A DNA stretch of 64,000 nucleotides from Paralithodes platypus (taxonomy: Eukaryota; Arthropoda; Malacostraca; Decapoda; Lithodidae). The translations under genes and the position numbers were made by a program. The notes beneath the pieces are model-generated. The model did no database searches. It was not told where the DNA came from and saw only the letters and a program-made list of their open reading frames with translations. Location: the NCBI GenBank assembly GCA_032716605.1, contig CM064519.1, positions 18,888,051 through 18,952,050 on the forward strand. The letters run 5' to 3'. Of the stretch, positions 54,461-63,966 are shown one piece after another; position 1 is the stretch's first letter, and each line of letters opens with the position of its first letter.

Positions 54461-54840
54461 TGCAGATGGATGTGTGGGGCCAGGCTACAGGATAGAATAA
54501 CAAATGTTGAGCTGAGGAGACGTTTAGGTATAAAGAGTATTAGCGAGGTGATGCATACAAGTAGACTGGGATGGTATGGACATGTGGAGAGAATGGATGA
54601 ACAAAATTGGGTGAAAAAATGCAGGTCTGTGATTGTGGAGGGAGCTGCACCAAGGGGTGGACCGAGGAAGACCTGGGATCGGATTATACGTGCTGATCTT
54701 AAATCCAAGAACTTGACAAGTGAAGCAGCCCTTAACAGGGTTGCCTGGAACGCCGCCATTGGAACAAGAGACTGAAACTGCACGTATGTGTGAAACACTG
54801 TCTTAAAATTTGATGTATGTATGTACTGTATGTATGTAAT
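54461..54840 (+). pseudogene. LINE C-terminus and 3' end with (TATG)n-like tail
   Basis: The plus strand reads MCGARLQDRITNVELRRRLG, IKSISEVMHTSRLGWYGHVE, then GGPRKTWDRIIRADL and VAWNAAIGTRD, stop. RRxLGxxxIxxxxxxxRLxWxGHVxRM then GRPRxTWxxxI is a well-known LINE C-terminal block. The 3' UTR (ACTGAAACTGCACGTATGTG then TATGTATGTACTG) matches both arms of the palindrome at 63078-63205. 5'-truncated, inserted among the duplicated spastin exons. Confidence 0.85.
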
Positions 54841-54940
54841 TAGGCTATAGCCTTTTCCAGCTGAGTATATTTTTGTTTTGCAAATTAGGAAAGCCCCCTC
54901 ATAGTTAAATGGCTTAGATCTCCTCTTATAAATAACCCAC

Positions 54941-55116
54941 CTGTCTGCATCCTGAGGGAGGGGTACTGGGATAGCGTGTGGATGGAGAATGGGGCTCCTT
55001 GATGCGGGGCTGTGACCGGGACCCCATATTCCGAGGCAGTGTCTGGCTCTTGTTGCTGTTGTTGGTCAGCGCACCTACACGTCGCCCCGTTGGGATCTTG
55101 CGGAAAGTCTTGGAGT
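54941..55116 (-). CDS. SPAST: Spastin exon: linker (best copy)
   Basis: The 176-bp exon reads SKTFRKIPTGRRVGALTNNS, NKSQTLPRNMGSRSQPRIKE and PHSPSTRYPSTPPSGCRQ. It is basic and Ser/Pro-rich, as expected of the spastin linker between the MIT and AAA domains, where TLPR and SR-rich pieces recur in animals. The acceptor is TCTAAAG, entering in phase 1; the donor CAGACAG/gtgggt leaves in phase 0, matching the start of the 52821 exon. This is the only one of four related copies with the full 5' half. MIT-domain exons further upstream are not found. Confidence 0.82.
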
Positions 55117-55420
55117 CTTTAGAAGAGTGACAGAAATTAGGGGAAAATTAGGTTATTTTATATATAAACATAGATAACAGGAGAACATATTTGCTTTGTT
55201 GAGAAATTATAGGAAATCTAGCTTAACAATGTATTTTCCTATGGATAGAGATACGAATATACAGTAATAGCTCTTTTCAAGCTCTTCTGGAAATTAATTA
55301 AAATGTAAAACTTGCAAAATAAACAAACCAAAACAGGGACGACACAATATAAAGGCAAAAGAACTTATCAAAATCGCTATGTGGAAATAACGCTTTAATC
55401 CAATGAAATTATGAAATTAA
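55117..55420. other. Spastin intron with inverted repeat-S fragment
   Basis: About 55295-55400 is a minus-oriented fragment of dispersed repeat S (AATGTAAAACTTGCAAAATA, ATCAAAATCGCTATGTGGAA). The TTAA at 55417-55420 is the target of the next element. Confidence 0.7.
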
Positions 55421-56566
55421 CCCTCCGGATCCGGGGGCCTTCATATGAGGCGATCTTCGTGTCCGGGGGTATTCCTGAAAAATGGCTATCTTCATAATTC
55501 GATATCTACTGATTGAGACCACCTAGAGCAGTCAACTAAATTGCATAGTGTAGAACCAACCTTCGTCTGTAGACTGCCATTGAGTTGACATCGCTACGAC
55601 AAGTGGTTGCCGAGATATGATGATGGGAATGGAGGTAATTTCCCGCGTATTTTCGCCTGTGTCCGAACGCTTCGCCGCGGCCCTGGCTGCCACGCACTAA
55701 GTCACTCGTTGCTTTGGTACCGGTAGACGATATTATGTTTGTATGGTGATAATGTCATAGTTATTGTGTCATTTATTTCTTTTACAACCATTATTGAGTT
55801 ATGTGAAACTTTTTATAACATATTTTCGGCACTTTCACTGTTATTGGATATTATTGTGTCACTTTCACTCTTATTACTCTTCTTGTTATGAATTATTGTC
55901 ACTCACTGTTATTATTGAGTTATTATTACTTGTTATACATTTGTGTTTCACTTTCACTTACTAGGCTAGGCTAGGCTAGGCTAGGCGAGCGTATGGTACC
56001 GCATCTTCACTAACCACTTCTTCATCGTCAAAGTCACTCCCAAGTTCACTCAGTTCACTATATTCACGAGTACCGCATTCACTATCGTCATTATCCTCGT
56101 CATTATCGTCCTCATCGGTACTAATAAAGCCCAGAAGCTCTAATCCATCCGCCACTTCACCCTCATCTTCACTAACCACTTGTTCTTCGGTCAAAGTCAC
56201 TCCCAAGTTCACTCAGTTCACTATATTTGCTTAGTTCTTCCAGAGTGTGTGCAACACCATCGGGACTAAGCACTGTTTTCTTGGTCGTTTTAACCTTGCT
56301 TTTGTTAGGCGTACGGTACGCGGCGGCGGGCGGCGATTCGGACACAGCGATTTTTTTTTGGATTACCTCCATCCATCTTGGATGCGCACTAAGAACTGAT
56401 GCTGCCTGTTAGTTTGTGCTTGGTGGCGCTGCAGTTGCCCACGCACAAACAAAAATCCGCCTGCGCGATTTAAACCCTTTGATTTTGATTTTGCCTCATA
56501 TGAAGCCTCCCGGACTCCTAACCAAAATACGTTTTGCCTCATATGAGGCCTCTCGGATCCCATGGG
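55421..56566. mobile_element. 1.15-kb piggyBac-like element, TTAA target
   Basis: Left end CCCTCCGGATCCGGGGGCCT then TCATATGAGGC; right end GCCTCATATGAGGCC then TCTCGGATCCCATGGG. The inverted ends pair over about 35 bp, with TTAA at 55417-55420 and 56567-56570. A further GCCTCATATGAAGCCTCCCG lies inside the right end. Contains only the acidic N-terminal part of a transposase-like ORF (minus), so it is an internal-deletion copy. Confidence 0.85.
55976..56412 (-). pseudogene. Acidic N-terminal transposase fragment with internal duplication
   Basis: Starts MEVIQKKIAVSESPPAAAYR, then NKSKVKTTKKTVLSPDG, and KYSELSELGSDFD; after a frame change near 56190 it continues EEVVSEDEGEVADGLELLGF, an Asp-rich block and a second YSELSELGSDFDDEEVVSED, ending VPYARLA. 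The repeated YSELSELGSDFD-EEVVSED unit is a clear internal duplication. Composition and position fit piggyBac transposase N-termini. No catalytic domain remains. Confidence 0.6.
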
Positions 56567-56570
56567 TTAA

Positions 56571-56847
56571 AACACTGAACAAGATGTCAATCATAAAACA
56601 ATTGTCAAAGCAATACGGTTACACCATCCTAATACTGTACATTATAAAAATTATACAGTTTAAGATTTATATTCCTTTCAGTGTCTCATATCTACTCTGC
56701 TAGCACAGTTACATAATCTTCTCCAGTCAATAACAAACTGACTCTCCTTGATTTAATAGAATTGCATGATATTAGGTAGCCAAAATATAATTAACTATAG
56801 GCCTACTGCCATTTATAGATCCATCGAATGTACTCCGTCATTGTGTG
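56571..56847. other. No recognisable feature
   Basis: A/T-rich, unassigned, between the piggyBac-like element and repeat S. Confidence 0.45.
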
Positions 56848-57050
56848 CGATTAGTTTGCTTGGGAACCAGATTAACTTGCTCATGTAGTGATGTACACCC
56901 TATGTGGTGGATTGTGTTCTTTTATTTATAAATAATTATTTTACTTGAGCGTTGTTTCCACATAGCGATTTTGATTCATTGTTTTGTCTTTTTACTGTGT
57001 TCGTGTACGTTTTGGTTAGTTTATTTTGTAAGTTTTACATTATAATTGTA
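56848..57050 (+). repeat. Dispersed repeat S, copy 2
   Basis: GTGCGATTAGTTTGCTTGGG, AACTTGCTCATGTAGTGATG, CACCCTATGTGGTGGATTGT, TTGTTTCCACATAGCGATTT, then GTTTTGGTTAGTTTATTTTG. It aligns with 48746-49000. Confidence 0.75.
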
Positions 57051-57934
57051 CTGTACTGAGTATGAAGGCATAACAATGTCACACAGTTCTGGACATTTAG
57101 TATAAAAAGAACTTGGATTTCTAGATAACCTAGATTCAAGCATACACTAGTTATAGCATATTATACCAATTTGTACTGTAACAAACGGAGTTAAAATTAT
57201 ATCTATCATCTACCATTTTATCTATTGCCATATCAATCAGAAATATTTTAGATGGAGTTTAATTTATTTCCTTCAATAATTTCCTTGCAGTCTTTATATT
57301 TTAATTTTATGCATGCAAATTTGTTTGCACTATTTTATTGCATTATCGAAGTTATGAATTAAAGGTATCATGTTTAATATTAGGAGTAGGCCTACATCTA
57401 AAAATATTCAATATGATTTTTGTTCATATATAATTGGTTTCAACTTACAAAATATTGCTAAATTAACTCCATTCCATCTCTGTATCTGTTTTTGTTATGC
57501 AAGATAATTTGTAAGCATAAAGTAAAATGTAAGCTGTGAAACTAGAACTCTTAAAAATAATAACTACTTTCTGAAGTACTGTTCTATACATTAAATTACT
57601 ACTATTGTACACTAACTCAGATAAAAATATATAACATAGGCACAAGATATATCACTGCCATACAGTATATCTATGTATTTATGTAGAGCAGATTAACCAG
57701 ACCACTGAGCTCTATACGGAACTCTCATAGGTCTGGCCATACAGTATACTGTGGGGTAAGAGGTATCCTCACCAGTGGTTACGGTGCCCGACTCTCCCAA
57801 ATATACCTGGAGTGAATGGGTTCGTTACCTCTTACCCAACCTGTCGTACTTAATCGTACATAATTGACAGTATACTGTATTAGTAACTAGGCTACATATG
57901 CTATACAGTACAGTATACCAAAAGAAACTAAGAT
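57051..57934. other. Unassigned A/T-rich stretch; weak tRNA-like piece
   Basis: No gene. At about 57770-57840 AGTGGTTACGGTGCCCGACT and TGGGTTCGTTACC resemble A and B boxes of a decayed SINE head. Confidence 0.45.
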
Positions 57935-57943
57935 AACTAAAAT

Positions 57944-58353
57944 GATGGGCTGGTCTATCAGAGTGAGAACTGAGCGATCTCTGCCATACCCATAGCTTAC
58001 TCTGACTGTTCCTTTTACTTATATATTTTCTAGATCTCAAGTGACGGCGTCTCTTCCGTGGATTGACCTCCCAATCTACCAAGATTGGAAGCCAAAGTGT
58101 CACATTGTTCCTTTGCCCCTCAACTTTCTCTTCATAATTGCTGAGGGGCACAGGGCCCTGGGTGGGGCTTTGGTTTCCCGGGCGTTTCCTCACCCTCCCC
58201 AGCTCCCCGCCATGGAGTGGCTTCGGTCACCCAGGCTTTATTGTGGTCGGCAGGGAGGGTTCTGTGGGGGCGCTCGGTTATGGCCTTGGCCTTGCTCGGG
58301 GCCTTGGGGCTGTTCGGCCAGGCAGCTTGGGGAACAACAACAACAACAACAAC
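57944..58353 (+). mobile_element. (AAC)n-tailed SINE, 5'-truncated, 9-bp TSD
   Basis: Starts inside the family at GATGGGCTGGTCTATCAGAG and ends with seven AAC units. Target duplication AACTAAAAT at 57935-57943 and 58354-58362. 5' truncation with a target duplication is the signature of LINE-machinery retrotransposition. The 3' frame LWGRSVMALALLGALGLFGQ parallels LWESPTVAMAFLKDSGLFGQ of the LINE at 44.8 kb. Confidence 0.9.
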
Positions 58354-58472
58354 AACTAAAATCAAGCAAATAAAAATAAATATTCACAGCAGTAAACACA
58401 AACTACACTACTAGCACACCACACTACATTACACAAAGCAAATACTGTGTAATGTATTTCATTTTCCAAAGT

Positions 58473-58853
58473 TTAAAGGAGGTGACCTGCTTTTTTTTTC
58501 TCTTTCTCTCCTTTTCTTTTCTTTTTCTGGCTTGTATCCATTCAGCCCCATTCAGCCAACTGTTTTGACATTTATCCCCATCCAGCTGTCGATTTCTTCC
58601 TGGCGAGCGAAAACAAGCCAGCATTGTATGGAGAAATCCGGCTTTGCCGGAAAAAAAATTCTATCGAAAAATTTACAAATTTAGCTTGCTGTAAAAATAT
58701 ATATATGTATGCTGGCTCGCTCCTGCTCTCCAGGAAAATATTGACACCTGGATGGGGGTAAACGTCTTAAAACAGTAGGCTGAATGGGGCCGAATGGATA
58801 CAAGCCAAAGAGAGAGGGAGAGAAAGAGAAAAACAGCGAGGTGGGCCCCCTTT
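58473..58853. mobile_element. Foldback MITE, GGTGACCTGC subfamily
   Basis: From TTTAAAGGAGGTGACCTGCT to GAGGTGGGCCCCCTTT. Arms carry GGCTTGTATCCATTCAGCCC and the complement GAATGGATACAAGCC. Centre TTCTATCGAAAAATTTACAA; core GGCGAGCGAAAACAAGCC against GGCTCGCTCCTGCTCTCC. Confidence 0.85.
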
Positions 58854-58894
58854 GTTGTAGACCTTTACCTCAAACAACATTTAATTCCTTCAGT

Positions 58895-59055
58895 CATGGG
58901 ACGCCAATTTTTGCTTTTTTCTAGCCATCTGCAGATAACTTCATTCAACTTAGGAAGGACCTGTCAGACTAAAGGGGTTAATTGAGATAGCTGTAAACCT
59001 TGTGACTCCTAGTGGTTCTTAAGTTGAATAAAATTGTCCAATAGTTGCATAAATA
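58895..59055. repeat. Copy of GACGAT...AGGAAGGACC dispersed repeat
   Basis: CTTCATTCAACTTAGGAAGG then ACCTGTCAGACTAAAGGGGT and TAATTGAGATAGC, then the inverted half TTCTTAAGTTGAATAAAATT. One of the fuller copies of this family. Confidence 0.6.
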
Positions 59056-60337
59056 AAGTACAGAAATTGCCATCTGACTGAAGACCATTAGTACAATTGA
59101 CTGTTACTGACTGACAGGCATACAGTGATAAATACTTTGTTTATAAAGGTAAATAATTTATGCTTGATAACATACAATCCAATTATTTATATTCTTTATG
59201 CCAGATCAAAAATATAGTCCCTTTCTTGCTATAGGTCATTGATGTTTAAGACATTAGTGAGATTATATGGATTAAGTGAAGATTGGAAGCTAGAGATTGT
59301 CAAAGTGTTAGTTGCATCACCCCAGAATTTACTTTCACATCGGAGTGCAAAACACGTACCATATCAAACACACAGGACAATCTTGTAGTGAAGGTGTACC
59401 AATGTAACTTAAGGTGAGGATTGTAGGATAGGTTTTTGAAGTGTAGGCTAGTGGGAAATGAATGGCTAAAAGTTGTAATACATGATAAAGCTGTGTGAGA
59501 TGAGTTTTAGCTGTTTGAAGCATATGGGTCTTGTTTGTACAACACAATGATGCATCCATCCAGGGAAGGGATAGGTGGAGGTCATCAGCGGCTCAGCCCT
59601 GTCAAGGTAGTACAACTAAGAGAAGGAAACATTATAGTAAAACCACTTTTTCCCTTACAATATGTTGGAGGATGAACCAGCTTACCACCACTGTGAAAAC
59701 CTTGTGCAAAAAAGTGAATAGGAAGCCTCGGATCTGGACAGCCTATATAATGAAAAGGCAGAACCTGAGCAGCCAAGCCTGTACATCCTTTAATGAACTG
59801 GGATGGGCTGAAGAGAGAGCTGCCTTCTGTTGGATGGAGGCATTTTCTTTGTAGCCACACCCTTGGTGACTGGCAATTGGTATATGGAAGTACAGAACAG
59901 TACCGTACAGTACCTGTACAATAAAATAGTGTCCAGACACATACCTCTGTCTTTTATGTCCAGATTGCATACCAATGATCACACATTTTTTATCTTTCAG
60001 ACTTTTACCTTAGTCTTTTAAATTTTGTTCAAAAGAGACAGATAAAGCCTAGAATAGATACCAAATATGGAAGTAGAGGAATTCAAAAAGGTCCCCCAGG
60101 GAAATAAGCATCTCAAATTGATTTGAAACTGTCACTACAAACTCTCTTGTACACTCCTCATCTTTGAGGTTCTTGAGATAAAAACCCTTGAGGGAAACAT
60201 TGAGAATTGTCGATTTTTTAGGTATCGGTACAGGTTTAAGGTACGGTAGCAAAAACTAATCTGTGTTACATATAAAAAAAAAAAACATTCATAAGCACAC
60301 AACAGTTTTGAAGACTCTTATTCCCAGCATTGGAATA
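59056..60337. other. No gene recognised
   Basis: An ORF at 59531-59854 (plus, 107 codons, KTTFSLTICWRMNQLTTTVK) has no domain I know and no splice context; the overlapping minus ORFs also look random. Rest unassigned. Confidence 0.4.
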
Positions 60338-60600
60338 TGTTGTTGTTGTTGTTGCTGTTCCCCAGGCTGTCTGACCGAGCAGTCCCAAGGTCCCGAGCAA
60401 AGGAAAGGCCATAGCCGAGCGTCTCCACAAAACCCTCCCTGCTTACCACTAATATAGCCTAAGTGACCGAAGCCACTCCAAGGCGGGGAGCTGAGGAGGG
60501 TACGAAAACGTCCGGGAAACCAAAGCCCGACCCAAGGCCCTGTGCCCCTCAGCAATTATAAAGGAAAAGTTGAGGGGCAAAGGAAAAATGTGACGGTTTA
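60338..60600 (-). mobile_element. (AAC)n-tailed SINE, 5'-truncated, diverged
   Basis: GTTGTTGTTGTTGTTGCTGT then TCCCCAGGCTGTCTGACCGA marks the tail on the plus strand; similarity runs to GGGGCAAAGGAAAAATGTGA. More substitutions than the other copies, so probably older. No clear target duplication. Confidence 0.85.
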
Positions 60601-61263
60601 GAATGGAAGAGTAAGCTCCGAGTACTGAATTCAGCAAAAAGTATGGAGAATGGATATAGAAAGAAAGCCAATAAAAATACATAGCAGTCAAGTGAGAGGA
60701 ACAGCTGGGAGTAAAAAGCAGAATAACATACAACTGAAAAGGAAAATTAAGGCAAGAATAAAAAGTCCATATTTGAACAAAATAGCTTGGATATGTTGCT
60801 GCCATGGCCATCTTACGCCCTTGACCTAGGGTATTTGGAAGTTTTTCATAATTTATAACTCGTTTATTTCTTGAAAGAAAGGGGATAGGGATAATATAAC
60901 AATGTCCTATTTAAAAAAAATCCCAATGCAAATAGAAACTAAATTGTTTGTAGCTTTCTTCATCTTTCTGTAATGTTGAATTGAAAAGACAGTACTCGCA
61001 GGTATTTTGGGGGGCATCTGAGAGCTTGAATGTGTCTGGTTGATTGGTTTCATTATCTGTTTAACCACAATGCCTAATTGCTCATCATAGTACTGTACTC
61101 AACTCACACCGGTTCAGTTTTATTTTCTACTATAAATTACTTCCTCACCTCCTACTACAGTACCTCCTTGTTTCAAGACCTAGTAGGATCTATCCTCTCA
61201 ACATTTGGTGGTTGTTTGGTGGTTGTAAGTCTGCCCATATTTTTTTCATTTTAATGCAGACCT
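60601..61263. other. No recognisable feature
   Basis: Unassigned sequence without a supportable ORF or repeat signature. Confidence 0.45.
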
Positions 61264-61274
61264 ATGCTTCCCTG

Positions 61275-62225
61275 TACTCACCTAATTCACCTAATTTCAC
61301 CTAATTGTAGTATACAGGATTTGAGCCTAAGCTCGTGTTGTCCTGTCTCTCTCTCTACATTTATCCAATTTTGCTTTAAAAGTTTGGATATTTCTTGCTC
61401 CCACCACCTCCCCATCCAACTTATTCCAACAATCAATGCTTCTATACGGGAAGCTGAACTTTCTTACATCAGACTTACATACAACTTTCCTCAACTTACA
61501 TTCATGACCCCTGGTTCTTCCCTCGTCCCTCACCACAAAATCTCCCTTGTCGATCTTCTCAAAACCTTTCACACACTTAAACATCATGATCATGTCACCT
61601 CTCTCTCTCTCCTCTCCCTCAGCGTTGGCAGCTTTAGCCTCTCCAATCTCTCCTCATATGGCAGATCTCTAAGGCTAGCTATCATCTTAGTGGCAACTCT
61701 CTGAACTCTTTCCAGTTTTTTATTATGTTTTATAAGGTGTGGAGACCACACCACTGCTGCATACTCCAGTCTTGGTCGTATTATTGTCCCTATTATTTTT
61801 GCTAACATCTCTTCATCTAAATAATTCAGAGCTATTCTCATGTTAGTCAACACTGCATAGGTTTCACCAGTTATTTTATTTATATGCTGTTCAGGTGACA
61901 AGCTGTCTGCCATAACTACCCCTAGGTCTTTTGCTTTCCCAGCTTTACTAATTATTTCATCTCCTATTGTATATCTCCAAGAAGGTCTATATTTACTTTT
62001 TCCCATCTCAAGAACCTGACACTTACTCGTGTTGAATTCCATTTTCCAAGTTTGACTCCACTCATATAATTTATCTAGGTCTCTCTGTAATTCTTCACAA
62101 CTACTCCTACTTGTAATATGCTTCATTAATTTTGCATCATCAGCAAACATAGATATATATGAGCCTATTCCCATTTGAAGGTCTATATTTGCTATAAAGT
62201 TTTGAAGGTTAAATTTAATATGCAT
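61275..62225 (-). pseudogene. 5'-truncated jockey/CR1-like LINE, reverse-transcriptase C-terminal half
   Basis: The minus strand reads GIGSYISMFADDAKLMKHIT (RT catalytic motif, FADD for YADD), WKMEFNTSKCQVLEMGK, KDLGVVMADSLSPEQHINKI, RPRLEYAAVVWSPHLIKHNK and KKLERVQRVATKMIASLRDL. A 2-nt gain in an AG run near 61595 shifts frame; it continues DMIMMFKCVKGFEKID, TRGHECKLRK, FSFPYRSIDCWNKLDGEVVG and a stop. The 3' end has TTAGGTGAAATTAGGTGAAT repeats on the minus strand, the usual microsatellite-like tail of this group. Inactive by truncation. Confidence 0.88.
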
Positions 62226-62459
62226 CTAATAAGAATGCATGAATATCCCCAGAAAGCTAATAGATAATTAGATGGGAGAGAATGAGGATAATTAGATGGG
62301 AGAGAATGAGGAATGAGTCGATCTAACATCAATACAGTATATCAAAATAAAGGTGATTGCCCGCATAGTGATCTAAGACAGAGTTTAAAGGATTGATAAT
62401 CTTGATCTTTATTATTGATTGAAAGGCTGTGGTGTAGGCAGGCCCAATTAATACTCTCA

Positions 62460-62860
62460 CGGTATAGATCTGGCTGCAGGCCTCCAGGGAAGGAGACTCA
62501 AACATTGGGGACCCAGGAGGGGCTGCAGAGGGGAAAAACACTCCCAGGATGTGAAAGATGGAACGGAAAGGTGAAGCAATGAATGATGACGCCCGGCAGG
62601 AAGATGTATGGTGAAGCGAAGAGACAGTGGGCAAGTCATAGGTCACAGGTCCAGGGAGGCGCCGGACCACACCAAGCAGAGAGAAACATTGGTGGCGTAA
62701 TACTGAGAATCCGGCACAGATGGATGAACAGAGGATGACGAAGGCGAAGCAGGACAGCATGGAGAAAGGGGATGAAGCCGGGGGGAGAGGCCGCAGAACC
62801 ACCAATTTAGCAGATGATCACCGGGGCCGACTAACGCCCCCCACGCTGTAGCCCATCGAG
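62460..62860 (-). repeat. Dispersed repeat shared with 15435-15610
   Basis: On the minus strand CCGGGCGTCATCATTCATTG, CATCCTGGGAGTG and CCTCCTGGGTCCCC match the 15.5-kb copy. The region is GC-richer than its neighbours and has several overlapping ORFs, none with a domain I recognise. May be part of an unidentified retroelement. Confidence 0.5.
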
Positions 62861-62970
62861 AGCAGGGTGACACATTAGGACAGAGCGAGGGGGAATAGGA
62901 GACATAAAACATTAGTCACAGTGTACGTTTAAGAAAGAAAAACAGAAATAAATAAACAGGTTAAACTCAC

Positions 62971-63058
62971 AATTTGAGTATCTTTGAGAGTGGGCAGAGG
63001 TAGAACTTGTTGCTCTGCCAGAGAAAGACAAAGGCCCCCCATAGCAAAGAGTAGGTCT
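62971..63058 (-). pseudogene. Partial duplicate of the Piezo-like exon
   Basis: The minus strand keeps LLFAMGG, then in the next frame FVFLWQSNKFYLCPLSKILK and the splice donor gtgagt. It matches the 3' ~85 bp of the exon at 63239-63416 and has the same frame offset between the two halves. About 180 bp of palindromic LINE-derived sequence separates the copies. Confidence 0.65.
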
Positions 63059-63077
63059 AAGAAAGAAAAACATACAT

Positions 63078-63205
63078 ACATACATAAAATTTTAAGACTG
63101 AGTGTTCCACACATACGTGCAGTTTCAGTCCCCTGTCCTAATGGCGGCAAGAGACTGAAACTGCACGTATGTGTGGAACACTCAGTCTTAAAATTTTATG
63201 TATGT
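63078..63205. repeat. Perfect 53-bp palindrome made of two LINE 3' ends
   Basis: Arms 63078-63130 and 63153-63205 are exact complements around a 22-nt loop. Each arm is the 3' end of the LINE family at 54461-54840 (ACTGAAACTGCACGTATGTG, CTTAAAATTTTATGTATG). The two tails point away from each other. Confidence 0.92.
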
Positions 63206-63238
63206 TCTTCTTTACATAGAATAGCAGGTAAAACTCAC

Positions 63239-63416
63239 AATCTGAGTATCTTTGAGAGTGGTCGAAGGTAGAACTCGTTGCCCTGCCAGAGGAACACAAA
63301 TGACGTAGCCCATAGCAAAGAGAGTGACGCGGTTGGTGCCTCCGAGGAACATGATGGCCAGCGTCACCCAGTACGACGTGAAGAAGATGGTCACCTTCAC
63401 CATGTCCAAGTAGTTC
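63239..63416 (-). pseudogene. Piezo: Piezo-like mechanosensitive channel exon, frame broken
   Basis: The minus strand reads NYLDMVKVTIFFTSYWVTLA, IMFLGGTNRVTLFAMGYVI and then, one base out of frame, FVFLWQGNEFYLRPLSKILR. This fits Piezo (a very large, many-pass mechanically gated cation channel) at its WxTLxxxFLAGTxRxxLFxMGYLI...FLWxGxxFYLRPxxxIL segment. The acceptor CTCCGCAG and donor gtgagt frame 178 bp. From memory of the family about five residues should separate GYVI from LWQG; here the spacing is about 8 nt short. No adjoining Piezo exon is seen, so it may be a retained fragment or a damaged exon. Confidence 0.62.
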
Positions 63417-63478
63417 CTGCGGAGGAGGGTGATGTGTTAGTTCATCAGTGATACTTGAATAGGTTAAAACTCCAATCA

Positions 63479-63860
63479 AGGGGGGTGACCTGCTTTTTGT
63501 TATTTCTGTCCTCTTCTCTCTTTCTCTGGCTTGTATCCATTTGGCCCCATTCAGCCAACTATTTTAAGACGTTTATCCCCATCTAGGTGTCGATTTCTTC
63601 CTGGCAAGCGATAGCGAGCCAGCATTATAATTATGAAGAAATCCGGCTTCGCCGGAGACATTTTTCTATCGAAAAATTTACAAATTTAGCCTGCTGTCAA
63701 ACAAAAATAAAAAATATGCTGGCTCGGTACCGCTCACCAGTAAAAAATTGACACCTGGATGGGGATAAACGTCTTAAAACAGTAGGCTGAATGGGGCCAA
63801 ATGGATACAAGCCAGAGAATGATAGAAAAGGACAGAACAAAAACAGGTCACCCCCCTTAA
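63479..63860. mobile_element. Foldback MITE, GGGGGGTGAC subfamily
   Basis: From GGGGGTGACCTGCTTTTTGT to CAGGTCACCCCCCTTAA. Core GGCAAGCGATAGCGAGCC, hairpin TCCGGCTTCGCCGGA, TTTTTCTATCGAAAAATTTA; arms with GGCTTGTATCCATTTGGCCC and its complement. The right TTAA is intact, the left flank is TCAA. The youngest-looking member here. Confidence 0.88.
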
Positions 63861-63966
63861 GCTTTACAATATAATCACTAAGTACAAATTAAGACAGCAA
63901 TAACTTCAATAACAATGACACAATGATAGAATCCACATAACTCTTCTATAATTTTCTACCATTCGC

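Noticed and set aside
59531..59854. 107-codon plus ORF as a gene
   Set aside because: No recognisable motif, no splice context, overlapping equally long minus ORFs.
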